Under the pieces are notes generated by a model. That model saw only the letters and a program-made list of their open reading frames with translations. It ran no database searches and had not been told where the DNA came from. Positions 26,476 to 35,600 of a stretch of DNA of 64,000 nt are shown here, one piece after another. Made by a program: the position numbers and the translations under genes. How positions within the stretch are numbered: position 1 is the first letter of the stretch; each line of letters opens with the position of its first letter. The DNA is from Escherichia marmotae (GTDB taxonomy: Bacteria > Pseudomonadota > Gammaproteobacteria > Enterobacterales > Enterobacteriaceae). The stretch spans positions 1,054,001-1,118,000 of the forward strand of contig NZ_CP025979.1 of NCBI RefSeq assembly GCF_002900365.1, given 5' to 3'.

Positions 26476-27096
26476 TTATAAGAAAGGTTTCACATCACCT
26501 ACGCCTTCACGCACCACGACTGGTGTGTCATCGGTGAGATCGATAACCGTTGTCGGTTTCTGTCCGAGGTAGCCGCCGTGAATAATCAAATCTACCTGTT
26601 TTTCCAGACGATCTTTAATTTCTTCCGGATCGGATTCGGTAAATTCACTGCCAGGTAGCATCAGCGAGGTAGAAAGCATCGGTTCACCCAGCACCTCAAG
26701 TAATGCCTGGGCGATGGGGTTAGATGGCACGCGCATACCAATGGTTTTACGTTTTTCCTGCAACAGTCGGCGCGGCACCTCTTTCGTTCCCTTCAGGATG
26801 AAGGTGTAGTTACCTGGCGTGTTGTTTTTCATCAGGCGAAACGCGACGTTATCAACAAAGGAATAGGTCGAGAGTTCGGAAAGATCACGACACATCAGGG
26901 TAAAGTTGTGACCGTCCGGCAACTGGCGAATGCGACAAATACGCTCCATCGCGTTTTTATCTTCAATTTTACAGCCCAGTGCGTAGCCTGAATCGGTAGG
27001 ATAAACAATCACCCCACCTTTACGCACAATCTCCACCGCCTGGTTGATCAGACGCTGTTGCGGATTATCTGGATGGATATAAAAAAACTGACTCAT
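26476..27096 (-). CDS. yciO: YrdC/Sua5-family protein YciO
   Basis: A 206-residue protein of the YrdC/Sua5 fold. Family members bind nucleotides and make the threonylcarbamoyl-AMP intermediate for tRNA t6A; YciO itself does not replace TsaC in E. coli as far as I know. The fold elements KGGVIVYPTDSGYALGC and PSNPIAQALLEVLGEPMLSTS are visible. The start at 27096 overlaps the rnm stop by four bases (ATGA), so it is coupled to rnm. It is followed by yciQ in the same direction. Confidence 0.94.
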   Translation of the reverse strand: MSQFFYIHPDNPQQRLINQAVEIVRKGGVIVYPTDSGYALGCKIEDKNAMERICRIRQLPDGHNFTLMCRDLSELSTYSFVDNVAFRLMKNNTPGNYTFILKGTKEVPRRLLQEKRKTIGMRVPSNPIAQALLEVLGEPMLSTSLMLPGSEFTESDPEEIKDRLEKQVDLIIHGGYLGQKPTTVIDLTDDTPVVVREGVGDVKPFL

Positions 27097-27974
27097 ACTT
27101 CCCTCTCTGTCTTGTTCTGTGGCTGTTCCCAAAGCTGCCAGACGCCTTCAACGCCTGCGGGCAGCCAGAGTTTACGCCCCAGTTCAATCCACGGGCACGG
27201 CTGATGAAAATCAGAGCCTTGTGATGCCCATAAATGGTGCTGGCGTACAAGTGTCGCCAGTTGGGTGCGTTCATTGGGCGATTGCTGGCATTGCGCGACT
27301 TCCATCGCGTCGCCGTGATGTTCGGCAAAATGCGCAACCAATCTTTTCAGCCATTTAGCACTAAGATTGTACCGCCCTGGATGAGCCAGCACCGCCTTAC
27401 CGCCAGAATGATGAATGACATCAATAGCTTGTTCTATTGTACACCACTGTGGCGGAACGTATCCGGTTTTCCCGCGCGCCAGATATTTTTTAAAGACGTC
27501 CGCCATTGAACTGGCTTTGCCACACTCGACCAGAAAACGAGCAAAATGTCCGCGAGTTACCGCGCCGCCCTGCGCTAGTCTTCGCGCCCCTTCCAGCGCG
27601 CCCGGTATTTGCGCTTTTTCCAGCCTTTCTGCGATTAACTGCGCCCGCTGATTACGCCGTTCAGTTTGCTGTGCCAGGAATTCACACATTGCCGGATGAG
27701 AAATATCAATATTCAACCCGACAATATGAATTTCATGATTTTCCCATACGGTGGAAATTTCCACGCCAGGAATAAGATTCAGTGCCAGTCCCGAACGTGA
27801 AATTTCTTCTCTTGCTGGCGAGATCCCTGCCGTGGTGTCATGGTCGGTGATCGCCAGGGTGCCGACGCGCATTTCTGCGGCACGGTGTACCAGCGCTTCC
27901 GGTGTCAGGCAGCCATCGGAAGCCGTAGTATGGCTGTGCAGGTCATAAATGACTGCGTAATTCGTGTCGCTCAA
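27093..27974 (-). CDS. rnm: RNase AM (Rnm/YciV/TrpH), PHP-family 5'-3' exonuclease
   Basis: A 293-residue PHP-domain phosphoesterase. Metal-binding motifs are visible: the N-terminal DLHSHTTASDG, then AITDHDT, GVEIS and GSDFHQP near the C-terminus. In E. coli this enzyme matures the 5' ends of 23S, 16S and 5S rRNA and degrades short RNAs. It starts 137 bases from trpL on the opposite strand, so its promoter shares the gap with the trp promoter. Its stop overlaps the yciO start. Confidence 0.95.
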   Translation of the reverse strand: MSDTNYAVIYDLHSHTTASDGCLTPEALVHRAAEMRVGTLAITDHDTTAGISPAREEISRSGLALNLIPGVEISTVWENHEIHIVGLNIDISHPAMCEFLAQQTERRNQRAQLIAERLEKAQIPGALEGARRLAQGGAVTRGHFARFLVECGKASSMADVFKKYLARGKTGYVPPQWCTIEQAIDVIHHSGGKAVLAHPGRYNLSAKWLKRLVAHFAEHHGDAMEVAQCQQSPNERTQLATLVRQHHLWASQGSDFHQPCPWIELGRKLWLPAGVEGVWQLWEQPQNKTEREV

Positions 27975-28049
27975 GGCGCACTCCCATTTTGGATAATGTT
28001 TTTTGCGTCGTCATCATAACGGTTCTGGCAAATATTCTGAAATGAGCTG

Positions 28050-28078
28050 TTGACAATTAACCATCGAACTAGTTAACT
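28050..28078 (+). promoter_or_regulatory. trp promoter
   Basis: -35 TTGACA (28050-28055) and -10 TTAACT (28073-28078) separated by 17 bases, identical to the classic trp promoter as I recall it. The transcript would begin near 28086, about 26 bases before the leader ATG. Confidence 0.95.
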
Positions 28079-28084
28079 AGTACG
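28065..28084 (+). promoter_or_regulatory. TrpR operator
   Basis: A near-perfect palindrome built on CTAGTTAACTAG (full site CGAACTAGTTAACTAGTACG) overlaps the -10 box. Binding of tryptophan-loaded TrpR here blocks RNA polymerase. Confidence 0.93.
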
Positions 28085-28111
28085 CAAGTTCACGTAAAAA
28101 GGGTATCGACA

Positions 28112-28156
28112 ATGAAAGCGATTTTCGTACTGAAAGGTTGGTGGCGCACTTCCTGA
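28112..28156 (+). CDS. trpL: trp operon leader peptide TrpL (14 aa)
   Basis: [14 protein letters not shown], with the tandem Trp codons TGGTGG that sense charged tRNA-Trp. Ribosome stalling at these codons favours the antiterminator and allows transcription of trpE. AAAAAGGG lies upstream as ribosome site. The peptide and the downstream attenuator are identical in layout to E. coli. Confidence 0.96.
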
Positions 28157-28198
28157 AACGGGCAGTGTATTCACCATGCGTAAAGCAACCAGATACCC

Positions 28199-28226
28199 AG
28201 CCCGCCTAATGAGCGGGCTTTTTTTT
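28199..28226 (+). terminator. trp attenuator
   Basis: Stem AGCCCGC / GCGGGCT with loop CTAATGA and a run of eight T. It is the 3:4 terminator of the trp leader; the segments between 28140 and 28200 form the competing 1:2 and 2:3 pairings. Confidence 0.95.
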
Positions 28227-28247
28227 GAACAAAATTAGAGAATAACA

Positions 28248-29810
28248 ATGCAAACACAAAAACCGACTCTCGAACTGTTAACCTGCGCAGGTGCTTATCG
28301 CGATAATCCGACCGCGCTTTTTCACCAGTTGTGCGGAGCACGCTCTGCTACGCTGCTGCTGGAATCGGCAGATATTGACAGCAAAGATGATCTGAAAAGT
28401 CTGCTGTTAGTGGATAGTGCGCTGCGTATTACCGCATTAGGTGACACTGTCACAATTAAAGCGCTAACTGACAATGGGACATCTCTGCTTGCATTGCTGG
28501 ATAGCACTCTGCCTGCTGGCGTAGAAAATGAACAATCGCCAGATTGTCGCGTGCTGCGTTTTCCGCCCGTCAGCACTCTTTTGGATGAAGATGCCCGTTT
28601 ATGCTCCCTTTCGGTTTTTGACACTTTTCGTTTGTTGCAGGATCTGGTGAATGTGCCGAAGGAAGAACGAGAAGCGATGTTCTTTGGCGGCCTGTTCTCT
28701 TACGACCTGGTCGCAGGATTTGAAGATTTACCGCAACTGGCGGCTGAAAATAACTGCCCTGATTTCTGTTTTTATCTTGCTGAAACGCTGATGGTGATTG
28801 ACCATCAGAAGAAAAGCACACGCATCCAGGCCAGCCTTTTTGGTCAGAATGAAGAAGAAAAACAGCGCCTCACTGCTCGCCTGAACGGACTTCGCCAGCA
28901 ACTCACCGAAATCGCGCCGCCACTGCCAGTGGTTTCCGTGCCGCATATGCGTTGTGAATGTAATCAGAGCGATGAAGAGTTCGGCGGGGTCGTGCGTTCG
29001 TTGCAAAAAGCGATTCGCGCCGGAGAGATTTTCCAGGTCGTGCCATCTCGCCGTTTCTCACTGCCCTGCCCGTCACCTCTGGCAGCTTATTACGTGCTGA
29101 AAAAGAGTAACCCCAGCCCGTACATGTTTTTTATGCAGGATGATGATTTCACTCTGTTCGGCGCGTCGCCGGAAAGTTCACTCAAATACGACGCCATCAG
29201 TCGTCAGATTGAAATCTACCCGATTGCCGGAACACGCCCACGCGGTCGTCGCGCCGATGGTTCACTGGACAGAGACCTCGACAGCCGGATTGAACTATCG
29301 ATGCGTACCGACCATAAAGAGCTTTCCGAGCATCTGATGCTGGTGGATCTCGCCCGTAACGACCTCGCGCGCATTTGCACCCCCGGCAGCCGCTACGTAG
29401 CCGACCTCACCAAAGTTGACCGTTATTCCTACGTGATGCACCTCGTCTCCCGCGTGGTCGGTGAACTGCGCCACGACCTTGACGCCCTGCACGCTTACCG
29501 CGCCTGTATGAATATGGGCACGTTAAGCGGTGCGCCGAAAGTGCGCGCCATGCAGTTAATTGCCGAAGCAGAAGGTCGTCGACGCGGCAGCTACGGCGGC
29601 GCGGTAGGTTATTTCACCGCGCACGGCGATCTCGATACCTGCATTGTCATCCGTTCGGCGCTGGTGGAAAACGGCGTCGCTACCGTGCAAGCCGGTGCTG
29701 GCGTGGTGCTTGATTCTGTTCCGCAGTCGGAAGCCGACGAAACCCGTAATAAAGCCCGCGCTGTACTGCGCGCTATCGCCACCGCGCATCATGCACAGGA
29801 GATTTTCTGA
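28248..29810 (+). CDS. trpE: Anthranilate synthase component I TrpE
   Basis: A 520-residue enzyme that, with the TrpD amidotransferase, converts chorismate and glutamine to anthranilate. The N-terminal part carries the tryptophan feedback site (LLLESADI region). The chorismate-binding domain shows FQVVPSRRF, PIAGTRPRGR and the C-terminal GAGVVLDSVPQSEADET. It is the first structural gene after the attenuator, 22 bases from the T-run. Its TGA overlaps the trpD ATG (TGATG), giving the known translational coupling. Confidence 0.98.
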   Translation: MQTQKPTLELLTCAGAYRDNPTALFHQLCGARSATLLLESADIDSKDDLKSLLLVDSALRITALGDTVTIKALTDNGTSLLALLDSTLPAGVENEQSPDCRVLRFPPVSTLLDEDARLCSLSVFDTFRLLQDLVNVPKEEREAMFFGGLFSYDLVAGFEDLPQLAAENNCPDFCFYLAETLMVIDHQKKSTRIQASLFGQNEEEKQRLTARLNGLRQQLTEIAPPLPVVSVPHMRCECNQSDEEFGGVVRSLQKAIRAGEIFQVVPSRRFSLPCPSPLAAYYVLKKSNPSPYMFFMQDDDFTLFGASPESSLKYDAISRQIEIYPIAGTRPRGRRADGSLDRDLDSRIELSMRTDHKELSEHLMLVDLARNDLARICTPGSRYVADLTKVDRYSYVMHLVSRVVGELRHDLDALHAYRACMNMGTLSGAPKVRAMQLIAEAEGRRRGSYGGAVGYFTAHGDLDTCIVIRSALVENGVATVQAGAGVVLDSVPQSEADETRNKARAVLRAIATAHHAQEIF

Positions 29811-31405
29811 TGGCTGACATTCTGCTGCTCGATAATATCGACTCTTTTACTTACAACCTGGCAGATCAGTTGCGCAGCAATGGTCATAACGTGGTGATTT
29901 ACCGCAACCATATTCCGGCGCAAACCTTAATTGAACGTCTGGCGACGATGAGCAATCCGGTGCTGATGCTTTCACCCGGCCCCGGTGTGCCGAGTGAAGC
30001 CGGGTGTATGCCGGAGCTACTCACCCGTCTGCGTGGCAAGCTGCCGATTATCGGTATTTGCCTCGGTCATCAGGCGATTGTCGAGGCTTACGGCGGTTAT
30101 GTCGGCCAGGCGGGGGAAATACTCCACGGCAAAGCTTCCAGTATTGAACATGATGGTCAGGCGATGTTTGCCGGGTTAAGCAACCCGCTGCCGGTGGCGC
30201 GTTATCACTCGCTGGTTGGCAGTAACATTCCGGCCGGTTTAACCATCAACGCCCATTTTAATGGCATGGTGATGGCGGTGCGTCATGATGCAGATCGCGT
30301 TTGCGGTTTCCAGTTCCATCCGGAATCGATTCTCACCACCCAGGGCGCACAACTGCTGGAGCAAACGCTGGCGTGGGCGCAACAGAAGCTGGAACCGGCC
30401 AACACGCTGCAACCGATTCTGGAAAAGCTGTATCAGGCACAGACGCTTAGCCAGCAGGAGAGCCACCTGTTGTTTTCAGCCGTAGTTCGCGGCGAACTGA
30501 AGTCCGAACAACTGGCGGCGGCGCTGGTGAGCATGAAAATTCGCGGCGAGCACCCGAATGAAATCGCCGGGGCGGCAACTGCCCTGCTGGAAAATGCTGC
30601 GCCGTTCCCGCGACCTGATTATCTGTTTGCCGATATCGTCGGCACCGGCGGTGACGGCAGCAACAGCATCAACATATCTACCGCCAGTGCTTTTGTCGCT
30701 GCTGCTTGTGGACTGAAAGTTGCGAAACACGGCAACCGCAGCGTTTCCAGTAAATCCGGTTCGTCCGATCTGCTGGCAGCATTTGGTATTAACCTGGATA
30801 TGAATGCCGATAAATCGCGCCAGGCGCTGGACGAGTTAGGTGTCTGTTTCCTCTTCGCGCCGAAGTACCACAGCGGTTTTCGCCACGCGATGCCAGTTCG
30901 CCAGCAACTGAAAACCCGCACCCTGTTTAACGTGCTGGGGCCATTGATTAACCCGGCGCATCCGCCGCTGGCGTTAATAGGTGTTTATAGCCCGGAACTG
31001 GTACTGCCTATTGCCGAAACCCTGCGCGTACTGGGGTATCAACGTGCAGCAGTGGTGCATAGCGGCGGAATGGATGAAGTTTCTTTGCACGCGCCAACGA
31101 TTGTTGCGGAATTGCACGATGGAGAAATCAAAAGTTATCAACTGACTGCTGAAGATTTTGGCCTGACGCCCTACCACCAGGAGCAACTGGCTGGTGGGAC
31201 TCCGGAAGAAAACCGTGACATTTTAACACGCTTGTTACAAGGTAAAGGTGACGCCGCTCATGAAGCAGCCGTCGCGGCGAATGTCGCCATGTTAATGCGC
31301 CTGCATGGCCATGAAGATCTGCAAGCCAATGCGCAAACCGTTCTTGCGGTACTGCGCAGTGGTTCCGCTTACGACAGAGTCACCGCACTGGCGGCACGAG
31401 GGTAA
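29810..31405 (+). CDS. trpD: Bifunctional anthranilate synthase amidotransferase / phosphoribosyltransferase TrpD (TrpGD)
   Basis: A 531-residue natural fusion. Residues 1-195 are a class I glutamine amidotransferase with the nucleophile Cys in GICLGHQAI and the His-Glu pair in QFHPES. Residues about 200-531 are the anthranilate phosphoribosyltransferase with the PRPP loop VGTGGDGSNSINIST. It supplies ammonia to TrpE and then transfers phosphoribose to anthranilate. Coupled to trpE by TGATG and immediately followed by trpC. Confidence 0.98.
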   Translation: MADILLLDNIDSFTYNLADQLRSNGHNVVIYRNHIPAQTLIERLATMSNPVLMLSPGPGVPSEAGCMPELLTRLRGKLPIIGICLGHQAIVEAYGGYVGQAGEILHGKASSIEHDGQAMFAGLSNPLPVARYHSLVGSNIPAGLTINAHFNGMVMAVRHDADRVCGFQFHPESILTTQGAQLLEQTLAWAQQKLEPANTLQPILEKLYQAQTLSQQESHLLFSAVVRGELKSEQLAAALVSMKIRGEHPNEIAGAATALLENAAPFPRPDYLFADIVGTGGDGSNSINISTASAFVAAACGLKVAKHGNRSVSSKSGSSDLLAAFGINLDMNADKSRQALDELGVCFLFAPKYHSGFRHAMPVRQQLKTRTLFNVLGPLINPAHPPLALIGVYSPELVLPIAETLRVLGYQRAAVVHSGGMDEVSLHAPTIVAELHDGEIKSYQLTAEDFGLTPYHQEQLAGGTPEENRDILTRLLQGKGDAAHEAAVAANVAMLMRLHGHEDLQANAQTVLAVLRSGSAYDRVTALAARG

Positions 31406-32767
31406 ATGATGCAAACCGTTTTAGCGAAAATTGTCGCAGACAAGGCGATTTGGGTAGAAGCCCGCAAACAGCAACAACCGCTGGCCAGTTTCCAGAATGA
31501 AATTCAGCCGAGCACGCGACATTTTTATGATGCGCTGCAGGGCGCACGCACCGCGTTTATTCTGGAGTGCAAAAAAGCATCGCCGTCAAAAGGTGTGATC
31601 CGTGATGATTTCGATCCTGCACGTATTGCCTCCATTTATAAACATTACGCTTCAGCAATTTCGGTGCTGACTGATGAAAAATATTTCGAGGGGAGTTTTG
31701 ATTTCCTCCCTATTGTCAGCCAAATCGCACCACAGCCAATTTTATGTAAAGACTTTATTATCGACCCTTACCAGATCTATCTGGCTCGCTATTATCAGGC
31801 TGATGCCTGCTTATTAATGCTTTCAGTGCTGGACAATGAACAGTATCGCCAGCTCTCCGCCGTCGCCCATAGTCTGGGTATGGGCGTGCTGACCGAAGTC
31901 AGTAATGAAGAGGAACTGGAACGCGCCATTGTGCTGGGAGCAAAAGTCGTTGGCATCAACAACCGCGATCTGCGTGATTTGTCGATTGATCTCAACCGTA
32001 CCCGTGAGCTTGCGCCGAAACTGGGGCACAACGTGACGGTGATCAGTGAATCCGGAATCAATACTTATGCTCAGGTGCGCGAGTTGAGCCACTTTGCTAA
32101 CGGCTTTCTGATTGGTTCGGCGCTGATGGCCCATGACGATTTGAACGCCGCCGTGCGTCGGGTGTTACTGGGTGAGAATAAAGTGTGTGGCCTGACTCGT
32201 GGGCAAGATGCCAGAGCGGCTTATGACGCTGGTGCTATTTACGGCGGATTGATTTTTGTTGCCACATCACCGCGCTATATCAGCGTTGAACAGGCGCTGG
32301 AAGTGATAGCTGCAGCACCATTGCAATATGTCGGCGTGTTCCGCAATCACGATATTAATGAGGTCGTTGATAAAGCGAATACCCTGGCATTAGCGGCAGT
32401 ACAACTGCATGGCAGTGAAGATCAGGAGTATATCGACGCCCTACGTGACGCTCTGCCTGAAAATGTTGCCATCTGGAAAGCATTAAGCGTCGGTGAAGTC
32501 CTGCCTGCACGCGCTCTTCAGTTCGTCGATAAATATATTTTCGACAACGGCCAGGGCGGCAGCGGACAACGTTTCGACTGGTCACTGTTACATGGTCAAT
32601 CGCTAAGCAACGTTCTGCTGGCGGGTGGTTTAGGCGCAGATAACTGCGTGGAAGCGGCACAAACCGGCTGCGCCGGGCTTGATTTTAATTCTGCTGTAGA
32701 GTCTCAACCGGGCATTAAAGATGCACGCGTTTTGGCCTCGGTTTTCCAGACACTGCGCGCATATTAA
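31406..32767 (+). CDS. trpC: Bifunctional PRA isomerase / indole-3-glycerol-phosphate synthase TrpC
   Basis: A 453-residue fusion of two TIM barrels. The N-terminal half is IGP synthase (ECKKASPSKG, KDFIIDPYQI, ISESGI). The C-terminal half is PRA isomerase (CGLTRGQDA, YVGVF, LHGSED, LAGGLGADN). The ATGATG start follows the trpD stop directly. The isomerase half differs from the K-12 sequence I recall at many more positions than the synthase half (for example around residues 290-380), which hints at recombination or lineage divergence; this needs alignment to confirm. Confidence 0.97.
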   Translation: MMQTVLAKIVADKAIWVEARKQQQPLASFQNEIQPSTRHFYDALQGARTAFILECKKASPSKGVIRDDFDPARIASIYKHYASAISVLTDEKYFEGSFDFLPIVSQIAPQPILCKDFIIDPYQIYLARYYQADACLLMLSVLDNEQYRQLSAVAHSLGMGVLTEVSNEEELERAIVLGAKVVGINNRDLRDLSIDLNRTRELAPKLGHNVTVISESGINTYAQVRELSHFANGFLIGSALMAHDDLNAAVRRVLLGENKVCGLTRGQDARAAYDAGAIYGGLIFVATSPRYISVEQALEVIAAAPLQYVGVFRNHDINEVVDKANTLALAAVQLHGSEDQEYIDALRDALPENVAIWKALSVGEVLPARALQFVDKYIFDNGQGGSGQRFDWSLLHGQSLSNVLLAGGLGADNCVEAAQTGCAGLDFNSAVESQPGIKDARVLASVFQTLRAY

Positions 32768-32778
32768 GGAAAGGAACA

Positions 32779-33972
32779 ATGACAACATTACTTAACCCCT
32801 ATTTTGGTGAATTTGGCGGCATGTACGTGCCACAAATCCTGATGCCTGCTCTGCGCCAACTGGAAGAAGCCTTCGTCAGCGCGCAAAAAGATCCTGAGTT
32901 TCAGGCGCAGTTTAACGACCTGCTGAAAAATTATGCCGGGCGTCCGACCGCACTCACCAAATGCCAGAACATCACGGCGGGAACTAACACCACGCTGTAC
33001 CTGAAACGTGAAGATTTACTCCACGGCGGCGCGCATAAAACCAACCAGGTGTTGGGGCAGGCATTGTTGGCAAAGCGGATGGGTAAAACCGAAATCATCG
33101 CGGAAACCGGGGCCGGTCAGCATGGTGTGGCTTCTGCGCTTGCCAGCGCCCTGCTCGGTCTGAAATGTCGCATCTATATGGGTGCCAAAGATGTCGAACG
33201 CCAGTCGCCAAACGTTTTTCGGATGCGCTTAATGGGTGCAGAAGTGATTCCTGTACATAGCGGTTCCGCAACACTGAAAGATGCCTGTAACGAGGCATTA
33301 CGCGACTGGTCTGGTAGCTACGAAACTGCTCACTATATGCTGGGTACTGCTGCCGGCCCGCACCCTTACCCAACCATTGTGCGAGAGTTCCAGCGGATGA
33401 TTGGCGAAGAAACGAAAGCGCAAATTCTGGAAAGAGAAGGTCGCCTGCCGGATGCCGTCATTGCCTGCGTTGGCGGCGGCTCGAATGCTATCGGTATGTT
33501 TGCTGATTTCATTAATGAAACTGACGTCGGTCTGATAGGTGTTGAGCCAGGTGGTCATGGCATCGAAACCGGCGAGCACGGTGCACCGTTGAAACATGGT
33601 CGCGTGGGCATCTATTTCGGTATGAAATCACCGATGATGCAGACCGAAGACGGGCAGATTGAAGAGTCTTACTCCATTTCTGCCGGTCTGGATTTCCCGT
33701 CCGTCGGCCCACAACATGCGTATCTCAACAGCATTGGGCGCGCAGATTACGTTTCAATTACCGATGATGAAGCACTGGAAGCGTTCAAAACACTGTGCCT
33801 GCATGAAGGGATCATCCCGGCGCTGGAATCCTCCCACGCCCTTGCCCATGCACTAAAAATGATGCGCGAAGCCCCAGAGAAAGAGCAACTGCTGGTGGTT
33901 AACCTTTCTGGCCGCGGCGATAAAGACATCTTCACCGTTCACGATATTTTGAAAGCACGAGGGGAAATCTGA
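32779..33972 (+). CDS. trpB: Tryptophan synthase beta chain TrpB
   Basis: A 397-residue PLP enzyme condensing indole with serine. The PLP lysine is K87 in HKTN, the phosphate-binding loop is GGGSNAIG, and the GAGQHG substrate loop is present. AAGGAAAGG precedes the ATG, 11 bases after trpC. Its TGA overlaps the trpA ATG (TGATG). It forms the alpha2-beta2 complex with TrpA and receives indole through the tunnel. Confidence 0.98.
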   Translation: MTTLLNPYFGEFGGMYVPQILMPALRQLEEAFVSAQKDPEFQAQFNDLLKNYAGRPTALTKCQNITAGTNTTLYLKREDLLHGGAHKTNQVLGQALLAKRMGKTEIIAETGAGQHGVASALASALLGLKCRIYMGAKDVERQSPNVFRMRLMGAEVIPVHSGSATLKDACNEALRDWSGSYETAHYMLGTAAGPHPYPTIVREFQRMIGEETKAQILEREGRLPDAVIACVGGGSNAIGMFADFINETDVGLIGVEPGGHGIETGEHGAPLKHGRVGIYFGMKSPMMQTEDGQIEESYSISAGLDFPSVGPQHAYLNSIGRADYVSITDDEALEAFKTLCLHEGIIPALESSHALAHALKMMREAPEKEQLLVVNLSGRGDKDIFTVHDILKARGEI

Positions 33973-34778
33973 TGGAACGCTATGAAACTCTGTTTGCCCA
34001 ATTGAAGGGGCGCAACGAAGGCGCATTTGTTCCTTTTGTTACCCTCGGTGACCCCGGCATTGAACAGTCGCTGAAAATTATCGATGCCTTGATTGAAGCA
34101 GGTGCCGACGCGCTGGAGTTGGGCATTCCTTTCTCCGATCCGCTGGCTGATGGGCCAACTATTCAAAACGCAACCCTGCGGGCTTTTGCCGCAGGCGTAA
34201 CTCCGGCTCAGTGTTTTGAAATGCTGGCGCTGATTCGCCAGAAGCACCCAACCATTCCCATTGGCCTGCTGGTGTATGCCAATCTGGTATTTAACAAAGG
34301 CATTGATGAGTTTTATGCGCAGTGCGAGAAAGTCGGCGTCGATTCGGTGCTGGTTGCTGATGTACCTGTAGAAGAGTCCGCGCCTTTCCGCCAGGCCGCG
34401 TTGCGCCATAACGTCGCACCTATCTTCATCTGTCCGCCGAATGCCGACGATGATTTGCTGCGCCAGATTGCCTCTTATGGTCGTGGCTATACCTATTTGT
34501 TGTCGCGTGCGGGTGTGACGGGTGCGGAAAACCGCGCGGCATTACCGCTTAATCATCTGGTCACGAAGCTGAAAGAGTATAACGCTGCGCCTCCATTACA
34601 AGGGTTCGGTATCTCCGCGCCGGAACAGGTAAAAGCGGCGATTGAGGCAGGCGCTGCGGGGGCTATTTCTGGGTCAGCAATTGTGAAAATCATTGAGCAA
34701 CATATTAATCAGCCAGAGAAAATGCTGGCAGAGCTGAAAACGTTTGTTCGCCCGATGAAAGACGCCACGCGTCTTTGA
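33972..34778 (+). CDS. trpA: Tryptophan synthase alpha chain TrpA
   Basis: A 268-residue TIM barrel that cleaves indole-3-glycerol phosphate to indole. The catalytic Glu is in ALELGIPFSDP and the catalytic Asp in the same segment (E49 and D60 in E. coli); the phosphate-binding GFGIS and GAISGSA loops are present. Overlaps the trpB stop. It is the last gene of the operon. Downstream is a REP-rich 168-base gap and then ompW, instead of the yciGFE genes found in K-12. Confidence 0.98.
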   Translation: MERYETLFAQLKGRNEGAFVPFVTLGDPGIEQSLKIIDALIEAGADALELGIPFSDPLADGPTIQNATLRAFAAGVTPAQCFEMLALIRQKHPTIPIGLLVYANLVFNKGIDEFYAQCEKVGVDSVLVADVPVEESAPFRQAALRHNVAPIFICPPNADDDLLRQIASYGRGYTYLLSRAGVTGAENRAALPLNHLVTKLKEYNAAPPLQGFGISAPEQVKAAIEAGAAGAISGSAIVKIIEQHINQPEKMLAELKTFVRPMKDATRL

Positions 34779-34800
34779 GACTGATGACAAATGCAAAACT

Positions 34801-34900
34801 ACCTGATGCGCTACGCTTATCTGGCCTGCACACACCATACAATACATTGATTTTTCAATATTTTGCAAGCCAAACAAGACGTTCACACCGCATCCGGCAT
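34801..34900. repeat. REP-like elements downstream of trpA
   Basis: One REP unit reads CCTGATGCGCTACGCTTATC-TGGCCTGC (about 34801-34829). A second, inverted partial unit GACGTTCACACCGCATCCGGCA lies near 34879-34900, its complement starting TGCCGGATGCGG. The pair resembles a BIME. It lies at the point where the K-12 yciGFE operon is missing. Confidence 0.65.
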
Positions 34901-34901
34901 C

Positions 34902-34934
34902 AACAAACCGCCAGAAAGTATCTGGCGGTTTGTT
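34902..34934. terminator. Bidirectional terminator between trpA and ompW
   Basis: A perfect 14-bp stem AACAAACCGCCAGA / TCTGGCGGTTTGTT with loop AAGTA, placed between the convergent trpA and ompW genes, 12 bases from the ompW stop. Confidence 0.8.
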
Positions 34935-34946
34935 GATAGCAAAGAA

Positions 34947-35600
34947 TTAAAAACGATAACCCGCAGAGAACATAAACACCCACGGGTCAAGGCGCACATG
35001 GTCAGAATAATGTCCTGCCGGCAGTACTGCGCCGTTGGATTTATATTTCACGTCGGTATCGATATCCATGTACCAGACCGACATATTAAGCAACCAGTCA
35101 CGGTTGATGAGATAATCCAGACCAACTTGCCCCGCCACTCCCCATGAATCCTTCAGACTAAGATCGGATAATCCAAGACCTTCACCGGTATCATTGAAGT
35201 CATTATTAAAGAAGGTGGTGTAGTTAATACCAGCACCGACGTAAGGACGGAATTTACTGCTGGCATCACCAAAATACCACTGCGCCATCAATGTTGGCGG
35301 TAAATGGTGGACTGTCGCAATATCTCCGGTCGTGGCTGTGCCAACTTTATGGCGGAACGGTGATGCTGCCAGCAGTTCAACGCCAATGTTATCGGTCGCC
35401 ATATAGGTAAAGGTCAGCCCCAGTTGGGTGTTATTGGTCACACTAAATCCACCCAGGCTTCCCAGAGTCCCACCCGCGCCTTCAGTTGGACGTACAGTCG
35501 CTGAACCTGCTCGAATGAAGAACTCACCTGCTTCATGCGCATAAACGCTGCCAGAGAGAAGTGTACTTACTGCCAATGCCGCCACTGTTAATTTTTTCAT
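34947..35600 (-). CDS. ompW: Outer membrane protein OmpW, divergent allele
   Basis: A 217-residue eight-stranded beta barrel. The signal peptide is MKKLTVAALAVSTLLSGSVYA, and the C-terminal strand ends in Phe (FSAGYRF) as BamA substrates do. The core strands match E. coli OmpW (GGFSVTNNTQLGLTFTYM, HHLPPTLMAQWYFGD). Three surface-loop regions differ from the K-12 protein as I recall it: VGTATTG, FFNNDFNDTGEGLG and YKSNGAVLPAGHYSDHV. The last makes the protein about five residues longer than the 212 of K-12. OmpW is a colicin S4 receptor and is induced anaerobically. Confidence 0.95.
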   Translation of the reverse strand: MKKLTVAALAVSTLLSGSVYAHEAGEFFIRAGSATVRPTEGAGGTLGSLGGFSVTNNTQLGLTFTYMATDNIGVELLAASPFRHKVGTATTGDIATVHHLPPTLMAQWYFGDASSKFRPYVGAGINYTTFFNNDFNDTGEGLGLSDLSLKDSWGVAGQVGLDYLINRDWLLNMSVWYMDIDTDVKYKSNGAVLPAGHYSDHVRLDPWVFMFSAGYRF

